Shown: positions 1 to 12,202, numbered from the stretch's first letter. The stretch: 64,000 nucleotides of DNA from Nematopogon swammerdamellus (GCA_946902875.1 OX336337.1:310001-374000), one strand, 5' to 3'. The notes: generated from the letters alone by a model not told the origin. Translations and numbers: made by a program.

Positions 1-840
1 AATACCAGTTACTAGGAATTTTGAAAAGTGTGAGAGAACAACATGCTCGAGTACCTTAGACAAGAATGGAAGAATGGGTATTGGACTATAGTCTTTGAAT
101 TGAGAGGGTGGAGTAACTTTAGGAAGCGGAATCATATAGGCCCTCTTCCACGAGTCGAGAAATGAACCCGATAGAAGAGAATTATCAATAATTATGTGGA
201 CAATGTTATCGGGGAAAGCATTTTCCGACTCATGTCGTCCGGGCCTATCTTTTTTATTTTTCGATATCAGGAAGTTTCAGTAGGTCAAATTTACGAACGG
301 CTGGGTCCATAGTTATTGGAGAAGAGGAAAAATGTTGGTTTAATCCAGAGAGATCGAGATTGGGATTGACCTCTGGATTAGTCTTCCTGATACCTAGAGT
401 TCGTAAAAACTTTGTGTTGAAGTTGAAAAATGTTGTGGAGGACAGTCTTCGATTGACTCCATTGTGTGGTGGCGTTTTGGGTTCCTACACATCTAGTTGT
501 ACCGATTTCTTGGAACTTTAAAGGCCCACTAATTGAATTCAGTCGGACATCGCCTGTTTTTATTACCGTTCAACTTGTCGCGATGAGACATCGGCAGGCG
601 TATTTCAGTAGTTAACCAGGGAGCAGGGGGATGTTTGTTTTCTACTAGCCTTACTGGTTCATGCTTTTCGTAAAGCTGGACTAACTTCCACGTTAGAATG
701 TCGACTTTACTGTCGACACTGTCCGAACAAGAAAGAAGGTCAACGCAGCCAATGTTAGATGCATCATCTCTTAGAGCACCAACGTTCATCCGAGCAAACA
801 TGCAAAGGGCATGGCATGGGGAGAAATTTGGGTTTTTGCT
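1..840 (-). mobile_element. Decayed non-LTR retrotransposon (LINE): linker and RT fingers
   Basis: The minus-strand frame 801-529 contains KVDILTWKLVQLYEKHEPVR and HPPAPWLTTEIRLPMSHRDK, the linker between endonuclease and RT in Jockey/CR1-like elements. Further down, broken by stops and frameshifts, come GPDDMSRKML, LLSGSFLDSWKRAYMIPLPK and QFKDYSPIPILPFLSKVLE, the conserved RT N-terminal block. The element runs off the left window edge. It is inactive. Confidence 0.8.
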
Positions 841-1558
841 TTGGAGGTTTCATTTTATACGAGATTTAAATTAAATCGTGATTGGAGAACCCATGCGCGA
901 CGACCTGACCGACCATGCGTACTGACATGAACTTCTCAAATCTTCTCATTATACTACATCCAGCCCCTTCTCCGCCTGCCCTTGATATGGTCCGGCTGAT
1001 AGATAATATTAGGATATGACACGGCACATAGTTAGGTATTAAAGCCCGGTATAGATTCCAGCGCCGCCGTGCCAACACCGGTCGGTCTGCATTCCGGACC
1101 CGGTGACGGATACATGGACACGAGCGAGCACAATGAACTGAGCACACACTCGCGCGACCCCATATCAAATTCATGTCGCAATAATAACAACACACCGCCC
1201 ACCGATAACCGACCGACATCTATTGATGGACGTTCAATTATTCCGTTCCTCCCTGTCCCCGCCCCGCCCCGCCCCGCCCCACCCCTGACTTCAGCCGCAC
1301 GTCCGGTTTCAGTTCAATTAATTTATGGAACTAAATTTAAATAACGTAACTGCACCGGCTCCGGCCACGCCCGCCTCCGCTCCGCAGCGGGATCCCGACA
1401 CCAACCTGCATCAATCTGTATCAACCTACCCCAACCTGCACCAACTAGCACCAACTTGCATCACCCTGCACCAACCTGCACTCTACTCTACGTCGTCATT
1501 TACAGATACCATTAGTATGTACTTAAACAACATATTGGTTTAACTAATTGGGTGTCTG
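841..1558. other. Non-coding; GC run and degenerate 12-bp minisatellite
   Basis: No convincing exon. There is a CCCCG-type run at about 1254-1292, and 1400-1483 is a degenerate tandem array of a roughly 12-bp unit resembling CCAACCTGCATC, about seven copies. Confidence 0.5.
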
Positions 1559-1878
1559 TTGGTTTCGCTAAATTTCGCTAAAAGCCCCCAGTATCTGTTG
1601 GCGTCCTTGGATTCAATACAGCGCCGAGCCGTCCGTCTGGTGGGAGACCTGAAACTGACTGATGATCTGGAGTCTCTCAGTCACAGACGATTTGTAGGGT
1701 TACTCAGTCTGTTCTACAGGTACTATCTCATAAACGCTGCTCGGAGGAACTTGCTTCCCTTATTCCTTACCATCCAACCTATCTTTGCAGCACTCGCCGC
1801 AGAGAGACTGAGCACCCTTTTGTTGTTGACATTGGGCTTGTGAGAACCCATCGGTTCTCTAAATCGTTTTCGCTACCC
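1559..1878 (+). mobile_element. LINE reverse transcriptase C-terminal fragment
   Basis: The frame contains LDSIQRRAVRLVGDLKLTDD and LESLSHRRFVGLLSLFYRYY, the end of RT in CR1/Jockey-like LINEs, then VRTHRFSKSF across a stop. It breaks off at about 1878, where mariner sequence begins. Confidence 0.75.
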
Positions 1879-2110
1879 TATTCTCCAGACCTGTCCCCAA
1901 GTGACTATTTTCTCCTCTTCGCAAACCTGAAGAGAGAGCTTAAAAGCAAGCGATTTTCGTCAAATGAAGGGGTTCACGCGCCGTTCCAGAATATGTTGAG
2001 AACAAAGATTCAAGCTGGGTTTTCCATAGGATCGAAGCATTGAAAAAAAAAACGTTATGAAAAGTGTATTCAGGTTTGACGGGATTATATTGAAATTTAA
2101 AAATAAAACT
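1879..2110 (+). mobile_element. mariner transposase C-terminal fragment
   Basis: The protein reads PYSPDLSPSDYFLLFANLKR then ELKSKRFSSNEGV, the conserved block around the third catalytic Asp of mariner transposases. Stops after codon 67 and no N-terminal part show a dead fragment. Confidence 0.8.
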
Positions 2111-2187
2111 TCCAATAATTACCACTTTCCATAATTACCAACTTTACCGTTAGGCCGAAAACTTTTCTACCTCCCGACATACTATTC

Positions 2188-2305
2188 TCAAATCAAAACA
2201 AACGTGCAGTTCGCATAATATAGTTTTATGGCTTAGTGAAGGGAATCTCCCTTCACTAAGCCATAAAATTTTGTTGTGCGAGCTGCACGTTGGTTTTGAT
2301 TTGAG
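2188..2305. repeat. Inverted-repeat hairpin, arms about 57 bp
   Basis: The left arm starts CTCAAATCAAAACAAACGTG and the right arm ends with its near-complement. The inner 21 bp (2224-2244 with 2248-2268, around GGCTTAGTGAAGGGA) are perfectly paired about a 3-nt loop. It looks like a fold-back MITE. Confidence 0.8.
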
Positions 2306-2344
2306 TATAGCGCATTCGCATGCATCACTGTCCTTTCGCACGAG

Positions 2345-3400
2345 TATAACAATTCCAATTGTTCATTTAATGACTAGAGAATTTCTGTAAAATATCATTG
2401 TATTTACCTATCTCCGACTGTATAGGATACGGTGAAATGTTTAAACATGACACCTAAGCATACCTGACACCTTCTGCTCTTCCCTGCCAATGTGCCGCTC
2501 TGTAGATATACTCGTATTCTCATACGAGCAAATACCAGAGACGAAGGGTTGTGTGACCGTTTCGTCGGAAGCCTAAGGCCAGCTACTTGGCTCCTTAAAA
2601 TACGTCATGGGTAGTGGGGGTAAAATCCGGTACTACTGTACACATACGTCTGCTTGCACTGCGCGAATTGCCCCGATTTCTCTACACATGTAGATATACA
2701 CACCCACCGACGACCGACTCGCGGGTCCGTCCGTCCCGATTTCAATAATAATAAATTATTGTCCTGATTTCGCTACACACGCACCGGTCTAAGAAATTAT
2801 CTCCACTATACTTTCACGGATATCTCTGAATTTTTTAGGCTCACGTGTAGTCTTTGGTTATTATTAACGAAATAATTACAAGGCCATAGCTATTTCTACA
2901 TTGCCACCACGCCACGCTCTGCCGCCGCGGCGCCGGGCGGGCTCCGACACTTCGTTACACCAAAATAAATGAACCCTTCTTCGTTAGAACGACGTGATGT
3001 GGCGACGAAATTAATTTAGTCGGCGCGCTCCGGCCCCGCCTCCGCGCCGCCGCCGCCTGGTCGAGCTGTGTCCGCCGTCGCCCCGCGCGTGCGCGCCGCT
3101 ACCTGCTGCAGCTGTGGCCACTGCTCTACTGCTTCTAGTCAGAGGAATTCACCTTCGGGCTCCACTTCTATATAATACTGTTTCAATATATCTAAGCTTG
3201 GCATTTATTGTGGTTTGGTGTTTTTGGATATTGTGCCGTCGTCCATCTCACCCGATGTTTTTATGTTGAAAATCAAAATATGCGTATATTTACTCATTTT
3301 CATAATTAGCCAGCACATTATTTCACTACCTACCAGTACCAGTTTCCAAAATTAGTAAGCATACTTGTAACGGTTATGGGTGTAGCCACTTCTGCTCTAG
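2345..3400. other. Non-coding with a GC-rich island
   Basis: No ORF with recognisable similarity. 2905-3115 is GC-rich and CpG-dense; the rest is AT-rich. Confidence 0.5.
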
Positions 3401-3670
3401 CTCTGGCCTCTCTGACTCAGCCGAGTCAGAGAGGCCAGAGCACATGCTCCGACCAACTAGTATCACCTCCGAGAAGGTGCCATTACGGAGACTACTCTTT
3501 GGATTGCTGGCTATACCAGTAGGAGTGCATAAAAAGTGCACACTAGAGGTGACTATAGCCGAGGCTACTGTGCTGTGTGGCTATCTTTCGTTCAGTCCTG
3601 GAAACTCCTTCAGTCACATTGCAATTTCTAAACTATGTATACTCATATATCACAGTAAGTACAAGATCCT
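3401..3670 (-). repeat. tRNA-derived SINE (type 2) 3' fragment with an 18-bp perfect palindrome
   Basis: 3401-3418 and 3423-3440 are perfect inverted copies (CTCTGGCCTCTCTGACTC) around AGCC. The following CACATGCTCCGACCAAC and CTCCGAGAAGGTGCC match the SINE copies at 29565-29895 and 57150-57540 in the same orientation. Confidence 0.65.
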
Positions 3671-3695
3671 CGACTCATGATGTCAGTTCCGCCTT

Positions 3696-5575
3696 GCTAC
3701 TCTTCCGTTCCTGCAGTATAGCTACAGTAATGACGTCATAATCGCTTTTTCTTCCGACTGAGCGCTATCGAGCTCGCTCTCAGCAGCGTGGCGCGGCTTC
3801 TCCGCACGTCCTGTTTGCTACTCTTCCGTTCCTGCAGTACAGCTACAGTAATGACGTCATAATGGCTTTTTCTTCCGACTGAGCGCTATCGAGCTCGCTC
3901 TCAGCAGCGTGGCGCGGCTTCTCCGCACCTCCTGTTTGCTACTCTTCCGTTCCTGCAGTACAGCTACAGTAATGACGTCATAATCGCTTTTTCTTCCGAC
4001 CGAGTGCTATCGAGCTCGCTCTCAGCAGCGTGGCGCGGCTTCTCCGCACGTTCTGTTTGCTACTCTTCCGTTCCTGCGGTATAGCTACAGTAATGACGTC
4101 ATAATGGCTTTTTCTTCCGACTGAGCGCTATCGAGCTCGCTCTCAGCAGCGTGGCGCGGCTTCTCCGCACCTCCTGTTTGCTACTCTTCCGTTCCTGCAG
4201 TACAGCTACAGTAATGACGTCATAATCGCTTTTTCTTCCGACCGAGTGCTATCGAGCTCGCTCTCAGCAGCGTGGCGCGGCTTCTCCGCACGTTCTGTTT
4301 GCTACTCTTCCGTTCCTGCGGTATAGCTACAGTAATGACGTCATAATGGCTTTTTCTTCCGACTGAGCGCTATCGAGCTCGCTCTCAGCAGCGTGGCGCG
4401 GCTTCTCCGCACCTCCTGTTTGCTACTCTTCCGTTCCTGCAGTACAGCTACAGTAATGACGTCATAATCGCTTTTTCTTCCGACCGAGTGCTATCGAGCT
4501 CGCTCTCAGCAGCGTGGCGCGGCTTCTCCGCACGTTCTGTTTGCTACTCTTCCGTTCCTGCGGTATAGCTACAGTAATGACGTCATAATGGCTTTTTCTT
4601 CCGACTGAGCGCTATCGAGCTCGCTCTCAGCAGCGTGGCGCGGCTTCTCCGCACCTCCTGTTTGGTACTCTTCCGTTCCTGCAGTACAGCTACAGTAATG
4701 ACGTCATAATCGCTTTTTCTTCCGACCGAGTGCTATCGAGCTCGCTCTCAGCAGCGTGGCGCGGCTTCTCCGCACGTTCTGTTTGCTACTCTTCCGTTCC
4801 TGCGGTATAGCTACAGTAATGACGTCATAATGGCTTTTTCTTCCGACTGAGCGCTATCGAGCTCGCTCTCAGCAGCGTGGCGCGGCTTCTCCGCACCTCC
4901 TGTTTGCTACTCTTCCGTTCCTGCAGTACAGCTACAGTAATGACGTCATAATCGCTTTTTCTTCCGACCGAGTGCTATCGAGCTCGCTCTCAGCAGCGTG
5001 GCGCGGCTTCTCCGCACGTTCTGTTTGCTACTCTTCCGTTCCTGCGGTATAGCTACAGTAATGACGTCATAATGGCTTTTTCTTCCGACTGAGCGCTATC
5101 GAGCTCGCTCTCAGCAGCGTGGCGCGGCTTCTCCGCACGTCCTGTTTGCTACTCCTCCGTTCCTGCAGTATAGCTACAGTAATGACGTAATAATGGCTTT
5201 TTCTTCCGACTGAGCGCTATCGAGCTTGCTCTCAGCAGCGTGGCGCGGCTTCTCCGCACGTCCTGTTTGCTACTCTTCCGTTCCTGCAGTACAGCTACAG
5301 TAATGACGTCATAATCGCTTTTTCTTCCGACCGAGTGCTATCGAGCTCGCTCTCAGCAGCGTGGCGCGGTTTCTCCGCACGTCCTGTTTGCCACTCTTCC
5401 GTTCCTGCAGTATAGCTACAGTAATGACGTCATAATGGCTTTTTCTTCCGACTGAGCGCTATCGAGCTCGCTCTCAGCAGCGTGGCGCGGTTTCTCCGCA
5501 CGTCCTGTTTGCTACTCTTCCGTTCCTGCAGTACAGCTACAGTAATGACGTCATAATGGCTTTTTCTTCCGACTG
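3696..5575. repeat. 121-bp satellite, 15 full monomers plus a partial
   Basis: The word GCTACTCTTCCGTTCCTGC (with small variants) recurs every 121 bp from 3696 to 5511. Between 3938 and 5147 two monomer types alternate (CAGTACA/AATCGC/GAGTGC and CGGTATA/AATGGC/GAGCGC), so the array is a 242-bp dimeric higher-order repeat with five dimers. Each monomer carries TGACGTCA, except the one starting at 5148, which has TGACGTAA. No ORF spans the array. Confidence 0.95.
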
Positions 5576-6985
5576 AACTTCCGACTCTTCCGCTGAACTT
5601 CCGTTTGCTGAACCTGTTGCAGCGAGTGTCGCCGGATAGCGGGCAGTGTGTGGGTCAGCGGGATACCAGTGTGCCCAGTATACTGTCACTGTAGGGAGGT
5701 CCACTGTCCCGCGCGCGGCACCAACTATTAGCCTGATTGGTAGTGAAGCGACCGGCGGCGCGGGGGCGGGAGGGGGCGGCGCGGGGGTGGGGCCGCGCCT
5801 GAGCGCCACTAAAAAGCTTTAAAAATGTCGCCAGTAATTCGGTTAAGGTCCGGACTCTGGCAGTGCAGGAAAACTCTGAATAGGGTGCCTCGAGGACGAA
5901 ATAACCTTTTGGGAAACCTTAGCGAAGCAAAGAGACATCGTCCTAGATTTCCTTCAACAATGTCGTTAGGGTACAATTTTATTATATAGATACGTAATAA
6001 ACTTGTATTTACAACACGTAGACCATAGAGAAATATATACCGCGCTCCTCTGGACAAATCCCAAAATGTTACACCTTCTTTTCTTCTTTCGGAAGATAGA
6101 GCTCTGCAAACTCTCTTTTTCAACCAACATACCTAATTTTGTTTTATAATAATAGCTTCAAAAAAAGCTAACATTTCACATAGGGACACCCTGCATCAGT
6201 AGTACATCGGGTGTCCACCAGGCGGCGGGGCTGCGGCGGGGCGGGGCGGGCGGCGCAGGACGGTGACGATAATTAGATAGGGCGAGCTTTTACGACGGAA
6301 CATGATTTGATTGTGGGCGCGGAGAAAGCGCGGGAGCGGGCGGGGATGACGGTCTCAATTTCTATAAAGTATAAATCTTTTTTTGCACTCACCGCTTTCA
6401 AAATAGATCCCTTAAAAGAGAACTTACCACCCGATAGTAGAACCGGCCGAAAGCTAACTAGAGTGAGCGAGTGTTTCAAAGTGGCGAGCTTGAATCTAGT
6501 TTCGTCCTTTAGTTTACTGCAATATTTAACTTACAATAATATTAGTTATTCTGAATCGAACGACCTGATTAGTTGTGATATTATTTTAAAAGTGTCCACT
6601 TTATAAAGAGTGATGTCTCGTGTATATTGAGATGAAGTTACTCTTTCAGTATAGCGATGTTTGGTTTTAAAACATATTCTATTTTTTAATTATTTGTATT
6701 TTTAAACAACACTGTATTCATCTAGTGTATTCATCTATTGTATTGATTTTAGAAAAAATTAATGGATTTTAATCTAAGACAATAACTTTAATTCACTTAC
6801 ACTTATAATAATGTTATTGAAGTACATTCATATGCGTATATTTATTCGCACCATGGCATAGTAAATTCTAATGTATCTAATTCTAATTGGTTTCAATGTA
6901 TTACAACACTGTGAAAGTCACGTAACAAAGGATTATGATTATTATGATTAAAGGTTTATTAGTCAAGATAAACTTAAAATCTACT
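5576..6985. other. Non-coding
   Basis: After the satellite come GC-rich patches (5755-5800, 6220-6260) and then AT-rich sequence. No exon-like protein similarity was seen on either strand. Confidence 0.5.
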
Positions 6986-6989
6986 TGGT

Positions 6990-7338
6990 AAAAAAACATA
7001 AAACCGACTTCCTAAAAAAAGTAAAACTAAAAAACTATTTAAAATAAAAATATAAAAACCGCCTTCAAAAATATATGAAATAAAAACCTAAAAAAAAAAC
7101 GAACCCTAGAGTTGAAGGCGGTGCTAAAAAGGCTACACAAATCACAAAGGATATTATCATCCGCTCATGTTTTCTTTCATGCATCATTTTTGCTTGCTTT
7201 AGCACCGCCTTCAACTCTAGGGTTCGTTTTTTTTTTTAGGTTTTTATTTCATATATTTTTGAAGGCGGTTTTTATATTTTTATTTTAAATAGTTTTTTAG
7301 TTTTACTTTTTTTAGGAAGTCGGTTTTATGTTTTTTAA
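6990..7338. repeat. Long inverted-repeat element (arms about 140 bp), copy 1
   Basis: Arms 6990-7127 and 7198-7338 are near-perfect complements containing GTCGGTTTTATG, GAAGGCGGTTTTTAT and CTCTAGGGTTCG. The loop is 70 nt. Related copies are at 34702-34907 and 59192-59432. Confidence 0.85.
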
Positions 7339-7392
7339 AACTTTTTTTTTATTTCACAGTTTTTTTTAGTAATTTTTTGCTATTAATGTACT

Positions 7393-7431
7393 CGGCGGAA
7401 TCGCTCGGCCTTCGGCCTCGCGATTCCGCCT
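7393..7431. repeat. Short palindrome accompanying the hairpin element
   Basis: GGCGGAATCGC and GCGATTCCGCC flank an inner CGGCCTTCGGCC stem. The same palindrome sits downstream of the hairpin copy at 34702-34907 (about 34954-34991). Confidence 0.8.
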
Positions 7432-7473
7432 CGCTTTCCAATCCGATCTTGACCCAATTAAAATAGGACCACG

Positions 7474-7818
7474 TCAGCTTCGATAGCTCAGTGGTGCAGA
7501 CAGTCAACTGTCGCTATTGAATTTTAAGCAACGCTGGGTGCGGTCAGTACTTAGATGGGTGACCGCTGACCGTTGGAGGCTGACCAAGGTTCGGATTCCT
7601 CGTAAAACTGTAAGTCCCTTCCCTCGTAATTTTACTTGGTGGTAGGGTTTAACCTTCCCGGGTTGGTACCACCGCACTGAATTAAACGTCGGTCGAAACG
7701 GCTATGTAAATAGTTTGTATTTTCCGACCAGTTCAGTGTAGTCAGCACGATCAAAGGGGGAAGCACTGACATGGCACTGGTGTTATGGGCTGACATCACA
7801 GACGTTGTAGGTGATGTT
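7474..7818 (+). repeat. tRNA/5S/tRNA composite SINE (type 1)
   Basis: The head has the tRNA A-box region GATAGCTCAGTGGTGCAGAC, then a 5S rRNA-like segment (AAGCAACGCTGGG, AGTACTTAGATGGGTGACCG), then a T-arm-like GGTTCGGATTCC and the family body (GAAACGGCTATGTAAATAG, GACGTTGTAGGTGATG). It is truncated before the A-rich tail. Confidence 0.85.
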
Positions 7819-8060
7819 GCAGAACTTAGTAGAATGGACAGACATAAACGTGTTACGGAAGCCTACTTTTATTATAAAATAACCGTCGGAGGACCTTGGT
7901 TGAAAATTGTAAAATTTAGTAGAACGGATAGACATGCATATGTTACGGAACCCTACATTCATTTTGCAGAACTTAGTAGAATGGACAGACATAAACGTGT
8001 TACGGAACCCTACTTAACAGTTGCACTCCGGGAGTGCCGGCAGATCCCGTGCCACTCTAA
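7819..8060 (+). repeat. Degenerate tandem copies of a repeat fragment
   Basis: CAGAACTTAGTAGAATGGAC and ACGTGTTACGGAA recur three times (7819, about 7911, 7966). It ends with GCACTCCGGGAGTGCCGGCA, which recurs at 40243. The apparent ORF over it is made of repeat DNA. Confidence 0.6.
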
Positions 8061-9382
8061 CTTAACCCTTAACGCAATGACTTAAGGTTTCATTTTAAAA
8101 ATGACGCTGACGCGATGTCGCGAGTTATACATTTTTACCCACCTAAAAAAGTGCCAAGAGCCGCTAAAGAAGTTTTCACTTCAAAAACCTCAGGGTTATC
8201 CCCTTTCAAATAAAAAAAAAAAGAATTTTCAAAATCGGCCCACAATTGACGGAGTAATCGCGTAACAAACATCCAAAAAAAGAAAACATACCGTCGAATT
8301 GAGAATCTTTTAGGTCTAAAGTAAATTTCTCGTGAAGACAAATGCAACGAGCCCAAACACGATGGGTTTATCATGTGTAGTTTAGGAGTTCCTATGGCCA
8401 CCTTCTGTCTCCATCATCAAACCAGCTCGATGGTACTCGGTACAGTAGGTACTGGCCAGGTACCATAATAAATTAAACGCCGGTCGGAAAAGATAAAAAA
8501 ATTTCAAATTTAGAATATTCATGAAACAAGGGTCCGAATATGTATCACTAGTATATCGATTCATGTATTTCAACAGGACAGAGAAAATTTCAAAATATTA
8601 GGTATTTAATACTTTTTAGTTTTTTTGTTTTTGTTTTTTGGAAATCGGTTTAATATTTTTTAAAACAGTTTTTATTTCATTCTTTTTAGTAATATTACAT
8701 AAAAAAGAATAATCGAAATCGAATAATCGAAATCGATTGAAGTGGTACAGAATTATTCGCCATATGTGTCAGACTGCAAATTGCTGAATAAGTCCACATC
8801 ACAAATGTTTTGCTGAAGGTAACCACACACCATACTAATTTATCAAACTGAAAATTGCCGAATACGACCACATCACAAGTTTTGCTGAAGGTAACCACAC
8901 ACTATAGTATTATGCTGATTTTACGAAAACCACTGAACCAATTTCGATAAAATTGAAATGGGACCACCTCGGAAGTATGACCTAACTAACAAAAAAAGAA
9001 TTTTCTAAATCGGCCCTCAATTGACGGAGAAATCGCGTAACAAACATACAAAAAAATAAAAAAAAAAAAAATAAAAAAAAAAATAAAAAAAAACATACAG
9101 ACGAATTGAGAACCTCCTCCTTTTTTGGAAGTCGGTTAAAAAACAATAAGGGTCACCATAGAGAAATAATATACGGCGGAGTCACAGATCTAACAACAAT
9201 TAAGACGAGACGGAAGTTAACTTTCTGCATACAAAAACGTCTTTCGGCATTTATGTTTTCTAGCCCCCTAAACCTGATCCGATTTAAAAAAAAAAATCTT
9301 GTCTTTTTAGACGAAATATATATACCTAAAACACGAAGTCATGAAGTTCATGAAGCTTTATTGAGTCATCACTTTAAGATAT
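8061..9382. repeat. Mosaic of decayed interspersed repeats
   Basis: 8140-8175 (AAAAAAGTGCCAAG) recurs at about 40405 and 40525. 8335-8420 is the inverse of part of the element at 45391-45792 (GTTTAGGAGTTCCTATGG). 8985-9150 repeats GGCCCTCAATTGACGGAG, an A-rich block, and CCTCCTCCTTTTTTGGAAG, also present at 35135-35160. There is no host exon. Confidence 0.6.
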
Positions 9383-9606
9383 AAAAAAATAACAGGAACG
9401 TACATTGCACTGTCCTTATTACAATAAAAAAATAACAGGAACGTACATTGCACTGTCCTTATTACAATAAAAAAATAACAGGAACGTACATTGCACTGTC
9501 CTTATTACAATAAAAAAATAACAGGAACGTACATTGCACTGTCCTTATTACAATAAAAAAATAACAGGAACGTACATTGCACTGTCCTTATTACAATAAA
9601 AAAATA
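9383..9606. repeat. 43-bp minisatellite, five copies
   Basis: AACAGGAACGTACATTGCAC recurs at 9391, 9434, 9477, 9520 and 9563 without visible divergence. Confidence 0.95.
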
Positions 9607-9955
9607 ATTGTCGCCGGGAAGATTATCCCTCACTGTGGGAGTACAGAGGTGCGCGCGCACGTACGGGTTGAGGATGGACAAGGAGTAATGTCGTTGCGTA
9701 ATGTTGAATTTTGCAGCGGGAAAGGAGAACTCGTATTCGTTACCGGACATCTCAATAAAGCCTCCGCACTGACAGCTCGCTGGGATGACCCGCCTAATCC
9801 ATGCCGTATAATATGGGGTCCGGGTCCGTGCTCCACCTAGGTTCTCCACCTGGGTGAAGCATGGGATACTTAAAGGTCTCCATGTTCCAACTACCATTAA
9901 GTACAGTCGTGTGCAAGAGTGGAATTTAGTGGGTCCACGGGGAAAACTATAAATC
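9607..9955 (+). repeat. Interspersed repeat, copy 1
   Basis: It contains AATGTTGAATTTTGCAGCGG and GATGACCCGCCTAATCCATG. An inverted relative occupies 16790-16945. ORFs here are repeat-borne. Confidence 0.6.
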
Positions 9956-12202
9956 AAACACTGATTTCTAAGAGAGGTAATAATATCATACTTAACATAT
10001 TACATGACCAGCTTTTGCCCGCGGCTTCGCTCGCGGTAGACTCGGTTTAATAGAAAATCCGGTACAAATAAACGATCGCTTCCCTTATATTTCCCGTCTC
10101 CCTCTCCCTCTCTCCCTTTCTTATATAAGTAGAGAAGATTATTCGGGCGCTGCCATTCTGCTTGTACAAATAAAAGTTGATGGTAGATTGTATGTGCATT
10201 AGTGTCAAATAAGTGTAACAATGTAGAAATGTTTGCACTTATTTATCACAGGTATGTGAGGTTAGTGGAGTGTCGGTGAATTATGCAACTATTTACCAAA
10301 CGAAGCGTACGTGAATTTTCTTTCGCTTCGGGCGATTCGTTCATGTTCCGACTGGTATCTCTGGTCATTCGTGTCACTGGTGGTTCAGGTGTTGGAAATT
10401 GAATTTGCCCCTGTTGTTGGAAGGACGCTAAAAGTGTTTCCTATAAATGTATAATGTGTCTATGGGCATGCGACACAGAGCTAGGAAAATGATTGAGATT
10501 GGAATGAATGTGGTTATAAAGTCCGCGAGAATGTAGTACAGTTAGTTATGAAGTTTTGAATTCATGGAAATTGAGGATACGTTGCGGCCGTGAGGTATTT
10601 TGAACCGCAGTATTATTATGTCAGTTTACCTGAACTCGGGGTATTGCTATGCGTACTGGCAACGTGTGGATAATCTATTGGCCGCACATTTTGGTAGAGC
10701 GTAGTGCAAGCAATAGGCACAACGTGACAATGTCACAGCGGGTGGTTAGCGTTGTATGTATGAGCCGGTACGAGTATGTCCGGCGCGGACCGCATCGCGT
10801 GTTTGATTAATGAATAGGATGATTGATGATTAATGATTCGATGCAGTGTCTGCGATGTGAACCGATCGATTCAATATTTTCCATAATTCGTTATGTTATA
10901 CATTCGTAACGAACGCCGGCTCACTGTTTTACTGGGCACAGAAATAAAATATTATTCTGTGGCTATAGTATTTAGTATTTATTTGTTCAGTAAAAATATC
11001 AGATATTATAATAAAATTGAAATTGAATTCCTTATTATTACCACGTCTTGTACTACCTAGTCGGTTTTTCATAGTTTGTTTTATGTTGATACATATGTTT
11101 TACATAATTTATTTACGTAACCTGCATACTTAGGTTAATTTCGGACATTTTGTAAACAGTTTTAGTATTTAGCAATAGGTTTGTTACCTGGAGCCGGAAT
11201 ATCTCGTCACATTGTAAGTCTCTAATATTCTGAGGTATCCTATTATACATTAGAGGGGCGAGTACTCTGCGGTTTCTCTCAGCTGGTGCAGTAGAGTGCT
11301 TTATATGTTTGAGATTGTTTGCATTTCGAGTGTCATGTGTGTGGCACCATTTGTTTGGAATGATTCTTTGACTATTCGGGTACCTACTTGGGGTACGATA
11401 GGTAGAGTCAATGAAGAGGCGTCACGTGGTTTGTATGTATATATTATGAGGGCTACACAAGTCCGGTTACAGACGGAAAGAATCAGGCGTGAGTAGCACG
11501 CGCTAAGCCTATAGCAGTCAACGATGTACTGTATGTACGCCTCCTCCGCCGCGCCCGTCCCGCATCCATCCATCCATCCCGAGATCCATCCTCACAAAAT
11601 TTCGCGTTTATAATATTAGTAGGATATAACACTTGAGTCCTATTTCCTCGATAGCGACTCGTCCTCCCCCGTGGGTGCCGCGCCGCCGCGCCCCGCCCCG
11701 CCCCGCCTCCTGGCAGTGGGGAGAGAGCGGCGCCGCTCCTCATGTCACAGGCAGGGCTGGCGGCGGCGGCGCGGCGGGTGGCTAGGCAGGGTAGAGTAGG
11801 TCGCTACCTGGTGCCTGCACCGGAGACTCGTCCGCCTCGTTATAGCTACTGAGAGCCGGCCGGGTCAAAGGAATCGAAAAACTCGTTGCTGTAAAATGTA
11901 ATTTGCTTCGACTCTCCCTCCGCTCCGCCCCCGCGCCGATAAATGTTTTGCAGCAAAAATCCACTCGCCTTTGATAACATACATCATACTCCCTCTCCCA
12001 CACCACACGCTCGATTATACGGCACACGTACGTAATGGACAGTCGCTCAGCTATAGTCTCAAGTGACTGGAATACATATTAAAATTAATATATATACGAC
12101 AATGATATAATATGGCAACATTCGTTTTGCCGAGTCCTTATGCATAACCAGGCTATGTCGGCATGAAAAAATATTAGCAACAAGTATGTTGTCAACAACA
12201 AT
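9956..12202. other. Non-coding, with a common lepidopteran repeat end and a GC island
   Basis: 10012-10035 (CTTTTGCCCGCGGCTTCGCT) matches the inverse of 14582-14605, a motif found at ends of many lepidopteran repeats. 11640-11780 is GC-rich. No exon was recognised. Confidence 0.45.

Noticed and set aside
1069..1344. 91-codon plus-strand frame
   Set aside because: Runs through a CCCCG repeat and has no motif.
3696..5575. CRISPR-like array
   Set aside because: Units are contiguous 121-bp monomers without unique spacers, in a eukaryotic genome.
7474..7818. 5S rRNA gene, because of the GGATGGGTGACCG block
   Set aside because: Only part of 5S is present, embedded in a SINE with tRNA-like ends and repeated many times.
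7771..8085. 104-codon plus-strand frame with internal repeats
   Set aside because: Spans a SINE 3' end and tandem repeat copies; not a host gene.
9505..9957. 150-codon minus-strand frame
   Set aside because: Built from the 43-bp minisatellite and an interspersed repeat.
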